Of a stretch of DNA of 32,387 bases, positions 1-7,558 are shown piece after piece (the stretch's first letter is position 1; each line of letters opens with the position of its first letter). The notes under the pieces are model-generated. The model was not told the origin of the DNA and made no database searches. It was given only the letters and a program-made list of their open reading frames with translations. The translations under genes and the position numbers were made by a program. Source of the stretch: Anaeromonas gelatinilytica (GTDB lineage Bacteria; Bacillota; Clostridia; Tissierellales; SIT17); assembly GCF_016820635.1 (NCBI RefSeq), contig NZ_WSFU01000141.1, forward strand, positions 1 through 32,387, read 5' to 3'.

Positions 1-122
1 AAGCCTTTGGACTATTATATCAAACTAGAGTAGCATATTCTAATGAATTGCAAAATAGGGTAGATTGAAGAAGGAATTAAACAAACCTATAGGGTTTTAT
101 AATGTTTTGGCAACGATGTATT

Positions 123-1205
123 ATGCAAATACCAAATCTTAAAATATCTGATTTAATTGCTAAAGTACCTATAGTTCAAGGAGGTATGGGAGTAGGAGTT
201 TCTCTATCTTCTTTAGCAGGGTCAGTAGCTAAAAATGGGGGGATTGGAGTAATTTCAGGAGTAGAAATAGGATTTAATGAACCTGATTACTTTTTAAATA
301 AAAAAGAAGCTAATTTGAGATCATTAAAAAGACATATAAAAAAGGCTAAAAAAATATCTAATGGTGGAATAGTTGGAATTAATCTCATGACTGTTCTTAA
401 TAATTTTGAAGAACTAGTAAAGGAATCAATTAAAGAAAAGATTGATATTATATTTTCTGGAGCAGGTTTACCCTTAGGTCTTCCTAAACTCACAAAAGGA
501 AGTAACACTAAAATTGTACCTATAATATCTTCGGCTAAAGCTGCAAAAATCATATGTAAAAATTGGGATAAAAAGTATGATATAATTCCTGATGCCATAG
601 TAGTAGAAGGTCCCAAAGCTGGTGGTCATTTAGGCTTTAAAAAAGAAGATTTAAATGATAAAAATATTAATTTAGTAAATATAGTTAAAGATGTAGTAAA
701 TATAATAAAACCCTTTGAAACAAAGTACAATAAATCTATACCTATTATCGCTGGAGGAGGAGTATATGATGGTAAAGACATTGGAAATCTGTTAATAGCT
801 GGAGCATCAGGAGTACAACTGGGAACAAGATTTGTTGCTACAAAAGAATGTGATGCCTCTGAGAAATTCAAAAAAAATTTTATTAACTGTAAATCTGATG
901 ATATAGTTATTATAAAAAGTCCCGTAGGCATGATAGGTAGAGCAATTTCTAATAAATTCTTAAATAGTGTATCTTCACAAGATAAAACTCCTAAAAGATG
1001 TATAGCCAATTGCCTTAAACCTTGTATTCCAAGTAAAGCTCCTTATTGCATTGCAGAAGCATTAATTAATGCACAAAAAGGAAATATGGATGATGGATTT
1101 GCATTTGCAGGTGCAAATGCATATAAAGTTAATAAAATCATACCTGTAAAAACATTAATCAATAATTTAATGGAAGAAACTACCTATTATTTAAAAAATC
1201 ATTAA
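123..1205 (+). CDS. FMN-dependent nitronate monooxygenase / FabK-like oxidoreductase
   Basis: TIM-barrel flavoprotein of the nitronate monooxygenase (2-nitropropane dioxygenase)/FabK family, about 360 residues and full length. Visible family motifs are the N-terminal QGGMGVGVSL segment, GINLMTVL, the active-site region EGPKAGGHLG with its conserved His, and the FMN phosphate-binding segments PIIAGGGVYDG and GASGVQLGTRF. The C-terminal extension is Cys-rich (RCIANCLKPCIPSKAPYC) and is typical of a clostridial subgroup. The physiological substrate cannot be read from sequence: nitronates, an enoyl thioester or another electron acceptor are possible. An in-frame ATG lies at 102, but the protein family normally begins close to IPNLKI, so the ATG at 123 is preferred. 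Neither start has a good ribosome binding site. The gene ends in a bidirectional terminator shared with the hydrogenase-like gene. Confidence 0.85.
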   Translation: MQIPNLKISDLIAKVPIVQGGMGVGVSLSSLAGSVAKNGGIGVISGVEIGFNEPDYFLNKKEANLRSLKRHIKKAKKISNGGIVGINLMTVLNNFEELVKESIKEKIDIIFSGAGLPLGLPKLTKGSNTKIVPIISSAKAAKIICKNWDKKYDIIPDAIVVEGPKAGGHLGFKKEDLNDKNINLVNIVKDVVNIIKPFETKYNKSIPIIAGGGVYDGKDIGNLLIAGASGVQLGTRFVATKECDASEKFKKNFINCKSDDIVIIKSPVGMIGRAISNKFLNSVSSQDKTPKRCIANCLKPCIPSKAPYCIAEALINAQKGNMDDGFAFAGANAYKVNKIIPVKTLINNLMEETTYYLKNH

Positions 1206-1213
1206 ATATACAC

Positions 1214-1247
1214 AAAATCCATACCAAATTAATTTGGTATGGATTTT
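1214..1247. terminator. Bidirectional rho-independent terminator
   Basis: A perfect inverted repeat, AAAATCCATACCAAATT followed directly by its reverse complement, has a T-run on one side and an A-run on the other. It sits between two convergent genes and can end both transcripts. Confidence 0.85.
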
Positions 1248-1248
1248 T

Positions 1249-2670
1249 TTACTCTCTTGTCAATAATTTTATTAAAGACTCTTCTTCAACTATGTCATCC
1301 ATTGAATCAAAACCTAATTCTTGTAATATCTTAAGAACATTTAGATTATCATAGGGAGTCATAATTAAAGAGTCTTCTCCAAATTCATTAACTATCTTAG
1401 TAGCTTTATTTGCTTCTATGTTAGTCCTTGGTCCTCCTACACATCCTCCTTCACATCCCATTCCTTCTACAAAATTTACTTCTATTTTTTCTCTTGTAGA
1501 AAGATAATCTAATGTTTTTTTGCAATCTTTTACTCCGTCAACTCTTTTAGATTTTAATTTAATTAATCTTTGAGGAGCAATTCTATTTACTACTGTCTTA
1601 ACTGAAAAACTAACTCCTCCAGTTCTGGCATATACTCTCCCTCCAAAAGAAGCTTGATCCTTTTCATCCCCATCTAATGACTCTAATTCTATTTCTAAGG
1701 ATTTAAATATTTCTTCTAATTCTCTAAAAGTTAATACAAAATCAATGTCTTCTTTTAAGTCTGGTTCTTTTGCCTCTGATTTCTTTGCAATACATGGCCC
1801 AATAAAAACTACTTTAGATTCTGGATATAATTTTTTAATTATTCTTCCCGAAGCAATCATTGGAGAAATAGATGGAGACATGTGATTAAATGCTTTAGGA
1901 TAATTTTTTTTGGTTAAATTAAACCAAACAGGACAGCAACAACTTGTTAAGAAGAAATCATCTTCTTTTTTAACTAAATTATTAAATTCATGGGCTTCTT
2001 TTATCGTAAGTATATCTGCAAACATTGCCACTTCTATCATATCCTGAAATCCTAAAAGTTTTAAAGCTGTTCTTATTTGACCAAGAGATACATGGTCTCC
2101 AAATTGTCCTGCTATAGCTGGTGCTACAGTAGCATATATATTTATATCCCTATTCTTTAACATATCTATTAAAGGAATAAACTCTATCTTATCCTCTAAT
2201 GCTCCAAAATCACAATCACTGATACATTGTCCACAACTTAAACATTTATCATTAACTATAACAGGGCCTTTCTTTCTTCTATAAATTTGAGCTTCATAAC
2301 GACATACATTATCGCAAATACATCCTTCCTTATGACAATATTCACATACACCTTCTATTTTGGATACTACCGGTTTTTTTATATTTTGAATTTTCTTTAT
2401 TTCATTAAGCTCATCTCCAAATTGATTATTTCCATTGGCTTCTAATCCCATAGCTACTCGTATTTGGTCATTTATAAAACCTAAATCTTTATCTTTAAAT
2501 TCATATTTCTCTTTTATATCTAAAGCCAACCTATTCAAATCTTTTACTTCCTTTAACTCTCCATTCCAATATCTCTTAACTAATTCAGAAAATATTTCCA
2601 TTCTTTTTCGTTGAAATTCAGTGAATGCATTTAAAGATATATTTATCACCCTTTCAATTAATAATATCAC
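1249..2670 (-). CDS. [FeFe]-hydrogenase-like protein (H-cluster domain with N-terminal Fe-S motifs)
   Basis: The large-subunit [FeFe] hydrogenase domain is preceded by a helical N-terminus and Cys-rich motifs. Residues 109-123 carry C-x2-C-x4-C-x1-C-x3-C, and residues 143-153 form a ferredoxin-type CLSCGQCISDC. All four expected H-cluster cysteines are present: the CCPVW loop (C245, C246), GPCIAKK (C293) and MGCEGGC (C406, C410). The loops deviate from classical hydrogenases. The first reads TSCCCPVW rather than TSCCPxW, the second has GPC where catalytic enzymes have MPC, and the glycine stretch after the last Cys is interrupted (GGPR). This fits the poorly characterised putatively sensory or accessory groups rather than bulk H2-evolving enzymes (inference). 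No partner subunit or maturase is adjacent. The start is unresolved: ATG 2670 lacks an SD, while an SD-like GAAAGGGTGAT lies within the first codons and abuts GTG 2649. Confidence 0.82.
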   Translation of the reverse strand: MILLIERVINISLNAFTEFQRKRMEIFSELVKRYWNGELKEVKDLNRLALDIKEKYEFKDKDLGFINDQIRVAMGLEANGNNQFGDELNEIKKIQNIKKPVVSKIEGVCEYCHKEGCICDNVCRYEAQIYRRKKGPVIVNDKCLSCGQCISDCDFGALEDKIEFIPLIDMLKNRDINIYATVAPAIAGQFGDHVSLGQIRTALKLLGFQDMIEVAMFADILTIKEAHEFNNLVKKEDDFFLTSCCCPVWFNLTKKNYPKAFNHMSPSISPMIASGRIIKKLYPESKVVFIGPCIAKKSEAKEPDLKEDIDFVLTFRELEEIFKSLEIELESLDGDEKDQASFGGRVYARTGGVSFSVKTVVNRIAPQRLIKLKSKRVDGVKDCKKTLDYLSTREKIEVNFVEGMGCEGGCVGGPRTNIEANKATKIVNEFGEDSLIMTPYDNLNVLKILQELGFDSMDDIVEEESLIKLLTRE

Positions 2671-2776
2671 TATTTAGTATATACATTTAAATTATCTATT
2701 AAACTAAAGTTTCATCTAGATAATAATTTACTTTAATTTTATTAAATATGAATTATACCATTTAACAATACTATAT

Positions 2777-3112
2777 TTAGTTATTATTAACATAATATTC
2801 TGTGAATTCCTTATACTTATTATAACTAAATAATGCATCCTCCTTGATATCATCAAATATAACTCTATAACTCTTTTCACCCCATGGAGATATTTTCTTT
2901 ATATAATCAATATTAATTATATAGCTTCTATGACTCCTATAAAACATCTGATTATCCAGTTTATCATAAATTGAAGATAAAGTTCCAGTAGTTTGAATTT
3001 TTTCTTCTTTTGTATGTATAACAATTTTTCTATCTAATTTTTCAATAAATATAATTTTGTCAAAGTCTAGGAAGTTAAGTACATTTTCTTTCTTATAAGC
3101 CAACCTTTTCAA
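2777..3112 (-). CDS. Stand-alone LytTR-domain DNA-binding protein
   Basis: A 111-residue protein consisting almost only of a LytTR DNA-binding domain. The recognisable core is DFDKIIFIEKLDRKIVIHT, then the TTGTLSSIYDKL segment, the signature MFYRSHRSYIINIDYI and the C-terminal SYNKYKEF. No response-regulator receiver domain is present, so this is not a classical AgrA/LytR-type regulator, and there is no histidine kinase in the window. The start is TTG at 3112, chosen because AGGAGG at 3121-3126 lies 8 nt upstream. It is a single gene, transcribed away from the protease promoter region. Its targets are unknown. LytTR proteins bind paired direct repeats, and the nearby AT-rich protease upstream region would be one place to look. 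Confidence 0.85.
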   Translation of the reverse strand: MKRLAYKKENVLNFLDFDKIIFIEKLDRKIVIHTKEEKIQTTGTLSSIYDKLDNQMFYRSHRSYIINIDYIKKISPWGEKSYRVIFDDIKEDALFSYNKYKEFTEYYVNNN

Positions 3113-3290
3113 TTTTATACCCTCCTATTTATTATATTTATTGAATTAAATAATATCATATTTTCTAAAAAATGTAAATATTCTAACTAAATATAAGTTA
3201 AATATACATTTATAAGAAATTTTTTCATAATAAAACAAACAAACTTCATTATTGTAGTTTAGAACATTCATATTAACCTTTCAAACATAA

Positions 3291-3318
3291 TTGACAGGTT
3301 TATATTATTTTTTATAGA
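3291..3318 (+). promoter_or_regulatory. Sigma-A promoter of the leader ORF/protease
   Basis: TTGACA at 3291-3296, a 16-bp spacer and TATAGA at 3313-3318 (TAGAAT at 3315-3320 gives 18 bp). An 8-bp inverted repeat (TTTTATTA-aca-TAATAAAA, 3322-3340) overlaps the predicted transcription start. It could stabilise the 5' end or act as an operator. Confidence 0.75.
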
Positions 3319-3381
3319 ATCTTTTATTAACATAATAAAAAATCCGCAAAATATAAGACGTTATAGAGGGAGGTAATTCCA

Positions 3382-3450
3382 ATGCACATACTTACCAATC
3401 AGTATACGACCCTGAGAAAATATCAAATAATTTGTATAAGGAGGATTTAA
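3382..3450 (+). CDS. 22-codon leader ORF upstream of the protease gene
   Basis: A short ORF beginning ATG CAC ATA CTT and ending ...ATA AGG AGG ATT TAA. It has its own strong ribosome binding site (GGGAGG at 3368-3373, 8 nt upstream). Its stop codon at 3448-3450 lies one base before the GTG start of the protease. The ribosome binding site of the protease (AAGGAGG, 3438-3444) is made by its last codons, including a tandem rare AGG AGG pair. The peptide is basic at its end, contains one Cys and matches no family I know. The arrangement suggests translational coupling or a regulatory leader peptide. That role is inference; the layout itself is directly visible. Confidence 0.55.
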   Translation: MHILTNQYTTLRKYQIICIRRI

Positions 3451-3451
3451 A

Positions 3452-5167
3452 GTGAAAAGAACTAAAAGTGTTATATCTTTATTTATTTCTTTAGTTATGG
3501 TAATTTCTTTAATTTCTTTCAGTTTTGCAGACAATAATGATATTAAGGCTAAAAGTAATGAAAAGGTGGATAAACCAATAGAAAAAATCCAAGACAAAAA
3601 TAATGACAAGGTATTTGATAATCTAACCAAAAAATTAGATAAAAAAGATGATAGAGATGAATTCCCAGTAATAGTTGTATTTAATAAAGAAATTAATAAA
3701 AAACAAATGAAAGATATTGAAAATACTTTAGGTAAAATCAAAGTTAAACATGAATATGAAAATATTCCTAGTATATCCGCTACTCTAACAAAATCTCAAA
3801 TAGATAAATTATCTAATATGGATATAGTAAAAAGCATCGAATATGATATGGAAGTGAAAGTGTCAAATGATACTGCAACAGAATGGTTTGGAGTAAATAA
3901 AGCTTCTTCAGATTTTGGTTTAACTGGAGATAGAGATGGTGGTTTAAAGAATTATTCAAAAGATGACGTAGTTGTTGCAGTAATAGATACTGGTATAGAT
4001 AGTAATCATGTGGATCTTGATAATGGTAAAGTCATAGCATGGCACGATTATATAAAAGGTCAATCAACTCCTTACGATGATAATGGACATGGTACTCATG
4101 TATCTGGAATTATTGCAGGTGAAGGAGATGGAAATTCTAATTATAAAGGTGTAGCTGAAGGATCTGCCCTAATAGGTCTTAAAGTTTTAAGTAGTAGTGG
4201 TAGAGGTAGTATGAGTGATTGTACTGCTGCATTAGATTGGTGTATAGCAAATAAGGACACCTATGGTATCGATGTTATAAATATGAGTCTGGGTACATCT
4301 GGTAGTTCCGACGGTACTGATGCAACCTCTCTTGCCGTAAATAGAGCTGTAGATGCAGGTATATCTGTAGTAGTAGCTGCTGGTAATAGTGGCCCAGCTA
4401 AATATACAATAGGTTCTCCTGGAGCAGCTGAAAAAGCTATTACAATAGGTGCTATGGCAGATGTAGGTGAAGGTGGATTTAATTTAACTGATTTCTCAAG
4501 TAGAGGACCTACAGCTGACGAAAGAATTAAACCTGATATATCAGCTCCTGGATATAATATTATGGCTGCTAAAGCTAATTCTTCTAACTCCTATGTATCA
4601 TACAGTGGTACTAGCATGGCAACTCCATTTACCGCAGGTACTGTAGCTTTAATGCTTGATGCAAATCCTAATTTAACTCCTAATGAAGTTAAGAATACTT
4701 TAATGTCTACCTCAGTAGATATGGGACCTGATGGAAAAGATATAGAATATGGAATGGGAAGATTGGATGCATTTGAAGCTATTAATACTGTTGGTCAATA
4801 TAATGGAACAAATATAAATGTACCAAATGTATTATATGAATCAGATAAAATCAACACTGCAAATGGATCAGATTTATGGACTTTTGATGTGAACAACATA
4901 GATTATCCTATTTCAATAACAATGATTATGCCAAATTGGCAAAGTAGTTGGCTCGGTTCCACTCCAGACTTCGACATATATTTATATGATTCTAATGGTA
5001 ATGAAGTCGGTAATTCTCTAACATCTAATAGACAAGAAAATATTACATTTACACCAACAACAAATGGTACCTATACTTTAAAAGTAAAATCTTATTCTGG
5101 TACTGGTAACTATTTCTTTGATATTAGTGTAGGTGGAAGCAATTTAACTTTAACTGAAAATCAATAA
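3452..5167 (+). CDS. Secreted subtilisin-like serine protease (S8) with I9 propeptide and C-terminal PPC-type domain
   Basis: Extracellular endopeptidase of the subtilase family, 571 residues. The order is a signal peptide (residues 1-26, cleavage after SFA), a charged Lys/Asp-rich linker (27-70), an I9 inhibitor propeptide (about 71-136), a subtilisin catalytic domain (about 145-450) and a C-terminal beta-domain of the bacterial pre-peptidase C-terminal type (about 465-560). The catalytic triad is complete: Asp179 in VIDTGID, His213 in DNGHGTHVSG and Ser388 in YSGTSMATP. The oxyanion Asn312 is in AAGNSGP. The start is GTG at 3452, with AAGGAGG 7 nt upstream. A strong sigma-A promoter and a leader ORF precede it, and a hairpin terminator follows, so it is a single transcription unit with the leader. 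A likely role is extracellular protein or peptide degradation feeding amino-acid fermentation (inference). Confidence 0.96.
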   Translation: MKRTKSVISLFISLVMVISLISFSFADNNDIKAKSNEKVDKPIEKIQDKNNDKVFDNLTKKLDKKDDRDEFPVIVVFNKEINKKQMKDIENTLGKIKVKHEYENIPSISATLTKSQIDKLSNMDIVKSIEYDMEVKVSNDTATEWFGVNKASSDFGLTGDRDGGLKNYSKDDVVVAVIDTGIDSNHVDLDNGKVIAWHDYIKGQSTPYDDNGHGTHVSGIIAGEGDGNSNYKGVAEGSALIGLKVLSSSGRGSMSDCTAALDWCIANKDTYGIDVINMSLGTSGSSDGTDATSLAVNRAVDAGISVVVAAGNSGPAKYTIGSPGAAEKAITIGAMADVGEGGFNLTDFSSRGPTADERIKPDISAPGYNIMAAKANSSNSYVSYSGTSMATPFTAGTVALMLDANPNLTPNEVKNTLMSTSVDMGPDGKDIEYGMGRLDAFEAINTVGQYNGTNINVPNVLYESDKINTANGSDLWTFDVNNIDYPISITMIMPNWQSSWLGSTPDFDIYLYDSNGNEVGNSLTSNRQENITFTPTTNGTYTLKVKSYSGTGNYFFDISVGGSNLTLTENQ

Positions 5168-5175
5168 ATTCAAAG

Positions 5176-5210
5176 ATACCTGTGGCTAAGCCACAGGTAT
5201 TTCTATTTTA
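5176..5210 (+). terminator. Terminator of the protease gene
   Basis: ATACCTGTGG-CTAAG-CCACAGGTAT-type hairpin, GC-richer than its surroundings, followed by TTTCTATTTTA. It begins 8 nt after the protease stop codon. Confidence 0.85.
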
Positions 5211-5372
5211 TTGCTTTGGAAAATTTTTTATTTTTTAAGTATATTTAAAAATCATTATCATTTTTAACAATATTTCTAAAATCATCTAAAATTGATATTG
5301 CCATTTTTAAATTCTTCATAGCATTTATCTTATCTCTCTATTTTGCATAACTATAAGCTCCATTATATTACA

Positions 5373-5407
5373 AAAAGAAAAACCTATAAAGATTTAACTT
5401 TATAGGT
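5373..5407 (-). terminator. Terminator of the GntR-ABC operon
   Basis: ACCTATAAAG-ATTTAA-CTTTATAGGT hairpin (5382-5407) with an A-rich run on its left (5373-5381), which is a T-tract on the minus transcript. The right arm overlaps the permease stop codon. The stretch 5211-5372 between the two terminators holds no convincing gene. Confidence 0.75.
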
Positions 5408-6182
5408 CTATTTTACGTTCTAAAATATAACCAGTCGTGAATAAAAATACAATGATTAATGTTATGCTAAATATTAATGAAGGAACATTCATTTCTAATC
5501 CAGGTACATTAAATTCATTCATTGTTATTCCAATCTCATTTAAACCCTCCATATTAATTTTTATACCAAAAGGTATTTTATTTTCTATAAGCACTGTAAT
5601 AGCTGAAATAGCAGTATTTAATAAAATAAAGATTATAAATGATATAAACTTTCCTACTTTCTTAGTACCCAATGCAGCCTTACTTATTGCAATAGAAAAA
5701 TATACAGTTAATATAAATATTACCGATTGAATAACCCCTAAAATCAAAAATATTATCATCTCTGGAGTTTTCATTATTTCTTGCATATAATTTATAAAAT
5801 TAGAAAATATAGGTTCTTCTACTAATCCAGAATATTTATTTAACATCAAAGCAACAAATCCTATTTGTACAATACCATATAAAACATACCATAAAATAGT
5901 AACTAATAGTTTTGATAATACTATAGAAACTCCTGATATTGGAAGAGTCAAAGTAAGATATGCTCTATCTTCATATACTTCTTTACTGAAAGAATTTATA
6001 AAAAGTATCAATATTGCTATACTACCACCAATAATACTTATCATTGACAAAGTTATTGTACTAGGTACATTATCTATATCAGCTCTTATTAATAAAACAG
6101 TACTTAATAAAATCATTGTTATAAAAACTATCCCAACAAATCTCATACTTCCTTTAATCTCATATTTCATGAATTTTAACAT
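5400..6182 (-). CDS. ABC-2 type transporter permease
   Basis: A 260-residue integral membrane protein with about six hydrophobic segments (for example VGIVFITMILLSTVLLI near the N-terminus and a long terminal IFSITLIIVFLFTTGYIL). It resembles the permease of YtrA-regulated ABC systems. It follows the ATPase gene with a TAATG stop/start overlap at 6182, so the two are translationally coupled and surely form one transporter. There is only one permease gene, so the active complex is probably a homodimer with two ATPase copies. The substrate is unknown. Relatives respond to cell-wall-active antibiotics or export peptides, but nothing here identifies the cargo. Confidence 0.85.
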   Translation of the reverse strand: MLKFMKYEIKGSMRFVGIVFITMILLSTVLLIRADIDNVPSTITLSMISIIGGSIAILILFINSFSKEVYEDRAYLTLTLPISGVSIVLSKLLVTILWYVLYGIVQIGFVALMLNKYSGLVEEPIFSNFINYMQEIMKTPEMIIFLILGVIQSVIFILTVYFSIAISKAALGTKKVGKFISFIIFILLNTAISAITVLIENKIPFGIKINMEGLNEIGITMNEFNVPGLEMNVPSLIFSITLIIVFLFTTGYILERKIDL

Positions 6183-6877
6183 TATTTAAACACCTCCCTA
6201 TATAATTCATCTATAGACATAGATTTTTCAACCCTTAATTCTTCCACATCTCCAGTTAACACTATCTCTCCATATTTCAAAAATGCTACTTCATTAAACA
6301 CTCTTTCCAAATCCTGTACTAAATGAGTAGTTATAATCATAGCGCTATCTTCATTATAATTATTAATTATAGCATCTAATATTTTCTCTCTGGCCACTGG
6401 ATCAACCCCAGCTATAGGTTCATCTAATATATATAATTTTGCTCTTCTAGATAATACTAAAATAAGATGAAGTTTTTCAATCATACCTTTAGATAACTTA
6501 TTAACTTTTATATTTTCCTCTAATTCCATAAATTTCAGTAATTCTTTAGCTCTATCCATATCGAAATCATCATAAAAATCATTAAAGAAATTTAATGCAT
6601 CTTCAATCTTCATCCATTTATATAAAAAATTCCTATCTGGAAGATAAGAAACTATAGACTTTGTTTCAATTCCAGGTTTCTTATTGTCAATATAAACTTC
6701 TCCTTTAGATTGAGTTAAGATTCCCATTAATATTTTTATCATTGTAGTTTTTCCACTACCATTTGGTCCCAATAGACCTACTATTTTTCCCTTTTCAATA
6801 TTTAAATCAACATCTTTTAAAGCTATCTTATTCATATAAGATTTACTTAGTCCTTTCATTTCTACAATATTATTCAT
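6182..6877 (-). CDS. ABC transporter ATP-binding protein (YtrB-like)
   Basis: ATP-hydrolysing subunit of the adjacent transporter, about 231 residues. It has Walker A GPNGSGKT, a modified signature LSKGM in place of LSGGQ, Walker B LYILDEPIAGVDP and the switch His in TTHLVQD. The short signature and the YLPDRNFLY Q-loop region are typical of the YtrB/BcrA-like exporter ATPases. GTG at 6886 is in frame, but ATG at 6877 has the better spacing from AAAGGA (about 6889-6894) and is preferred. The start overlaps the end of the GntR gene by 8 nt, and the stop overlaps the permease start, giving a tightly coupled three-gene operon. Confidence 0.92.
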   Translation of the reverse strand: MNNIVEMKGLSKSYMNKIALKDVDLNIEKGKIVGLLGPNGSGKTTMIKILMGILTQSKGEVYIDNKKPGIETKSIVSYLPDRNFLYKWMKIEDALNFFNDFYDDFDMDRAKELLKFMELEENIKVNKLSKGMIEKLHLILVLSRRAKLYILDEPIAGVDPVAREKILDAIINNYNEDSAMIITTHLVQDLERVFNEVAFLKYGEIVLTGDVEELRVEKSMSIDELYREVFK

Positions 6878-7241
6878 TATTCTCACTTCCTTTCAATTCT
6901 TCTGAAACAATACTTAATATTTCTTCTTTATTAAATCCTAATTCTTTCATTTTTAATATAAAAGATTTAATCATTTCTCTTGATAATTCTTTCTTCAATT
7001 GTGCTATCATACTCCTATCCTCCATAATAAAAGTTCCCTTACCTCTTTTAGTAAAAGTTATTCCTTCTCTTTCCAATTCCTGATATGCTCTTTGAACAGT
7101 ATTAGGATTTACTTTAAGCTCCTCTGACATATCTCTTACAGACATCAATTTTTCCCCTTCTCTTATCTCTTCCTTAATTAGTTTTATTTTTATATAATCC
7201 ATTAGTTGAATATATATAGGTATATTATTATCAAAATTCAC
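6870..7241 (-). CDS. GntR-family transcriptional regulator, YtrA subfamily
   Basis: A 123-residue regulator with an N-terminal winged helix (PIYIQLMDYIK, then SVRDMSEELKVNPNTVQRAYQ as the recognition part) and a short helical C-terminus of the YtrA type rather than a large effector domain. YtrA regulators sit first in ABC-transporter operons and repress them, as the position here suggests. The start is GTG at 7241, with GGAGG at 7249-7253 seven nt upstream. It is transcribed from a consensus sigma-A promoter at 7274-7302. Related 12-bp elements on both sides of the divergent intergenic region are candidate operators. Confidence 0.93.
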   Translation of the reverse strand: MNFDNNIPIYIQLMDYIKIKLIKEEIREGEKLMSVRDMSEELKVNPNTVQRAYQELEREGITFTKRGKGTFIMEDRSMIAQLKKELSREMIKSFILKMKELGFNKEEILSIVSEELKGSENNE

Positions 7242-7258
7242 TGCTTCACCTCCAATAT

Positions 7259-7360
7259 TAATGTACTAAGCATATAATACACTAATGCTATAATGTTGTC
7301 AACAAATTATTAAAATTAATTTGTAACTAAATAGGTTACAAACAAATATAATGTATTAAG
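7259..7360. promoter_or_regulatory. Divergent control region with candidate operators
   Basis: Two nearly identical 12-mers, TAATGTACTAAG (7259-7270) and TAATGTATTAAG (7349-7360), flank the two divergent transcription starts. Between them lies a perfect 8-bp inverted repeat, TTTGTAAC-N7-GTTACAAA (7320-7342). The TATAAT at 7347-7352 is the probable -10 for the rightward small gene, so the inverted repeat covers its -35/spacer region. Binding by the adjacent YtrA-type regulator is inferred, not shown. Confidence 0.5.
7274..7302 (-). promoter_or_regulatory. Sigma-A promoter of the GntR-ABC operon
   Basis: On the minus strand, TTGACA (7302-7297), a 17-bp spacer and TATTAT (7279-7274). The element TTAGTACATTA lies just downstream, between the -10 and the ribosome binding site. 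Confidence 0.8.
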
Positions 7361-7381
7361 CTATATGAGAGGAGGCTTCAT

Positions 7382-7495
7382 ATGTCTGGTAAACGTGGAA
7401 TAGGAGGAATATTCGACTGTTGCAACAGCGAATTATTATTTTTCTTCTTACTATTAGTAGTTTTATTTATGCCTTACGGATTTGGAAAATACTAA
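7382..7495 (+). CDS. 37-residue hydrophobic small protein
   Basis: A small gene, not related to any protein I can name. It encodes a short basic N-terminus (MSGKRGIGG), a Cys pair (DCCNSE), one membrane segment of about 17 residues (LLFFFLLLVVLFMPYG) and a short tail. Support comes from an excellent ribosome binding site (GAGGAGG, 7368-7374, 7 nt spacing), a -10 element at 7347 and a strong terminator just after the stop. It is divergent from the YtrA-ABC operon and shares its control region. Similar tiny LLFFFLLLVVLF peptides occur in spore formers (recalled, unverified). It could be a membrane-inserted peptide linked to the transporter or a sporulation-associated peptide; I cannot choose. 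Confidence 0.65.
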   Translation: MSGKRGIGGIFDCCNSELLFFFLLLVVLFMPYGFGKY

Positions 7496-7513
7496 TTTTT
7501 GTAATACCTTTTT

Positions 7514-7557
7514 AAAAATAAAAGTCAATCCAAAATTTTGGATTGACTTTTATTTTT
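7514..7557. terminator. Bidirectional terminator
   Basis: A perfect 22-bp inverted repeat with no spacer, centred at 7535/7536 (core GTCAATCC / GGATTGAC), with A/T-runs on both sides. It lies between the small peptide gene and nrdG, which converge. Confidence 0.88.
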
Positions 7558-7558
7558 A

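Noticed and set aside
3-68. Open frame entering from the left edge and ending in TGA at 66-68
   Set aside because: Only 21 codons are visible, with no recognisable motif. An open run of this length is expected by chance, so it is not reported as a gene, although it may be the tail of an upstream CDS.
2601-2670. Attempt to fix the start of the hydrogenase-like gene
   Set aside because: ATG 2670 has no Shine-Dalgarno and may coincide with the transcription start predicted from TATACT upstream. GTG 2649 lies too close to its SD, and ATG 2601 has no SD. None is decisive, so the longest frame is given.
3361-3741. 126-codon open frame on the minus strand across the protease start
   Set aside because: It is antisense to the protease signal peptide and propeptide, lacks a ribosome binding site and overlaps the leader ORF. 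The hydrophobic look comes from complementing a Lys/Asp-rich segment.
5211-5372. Small minus-strand ORF of about 24 codons (beginning MKNLKMAISIL) between two terminators
   Set aside because: No convincing ribosome binding site or promoter, and the length is within chance expectation. It could be a gene remnant but cannot be supported.
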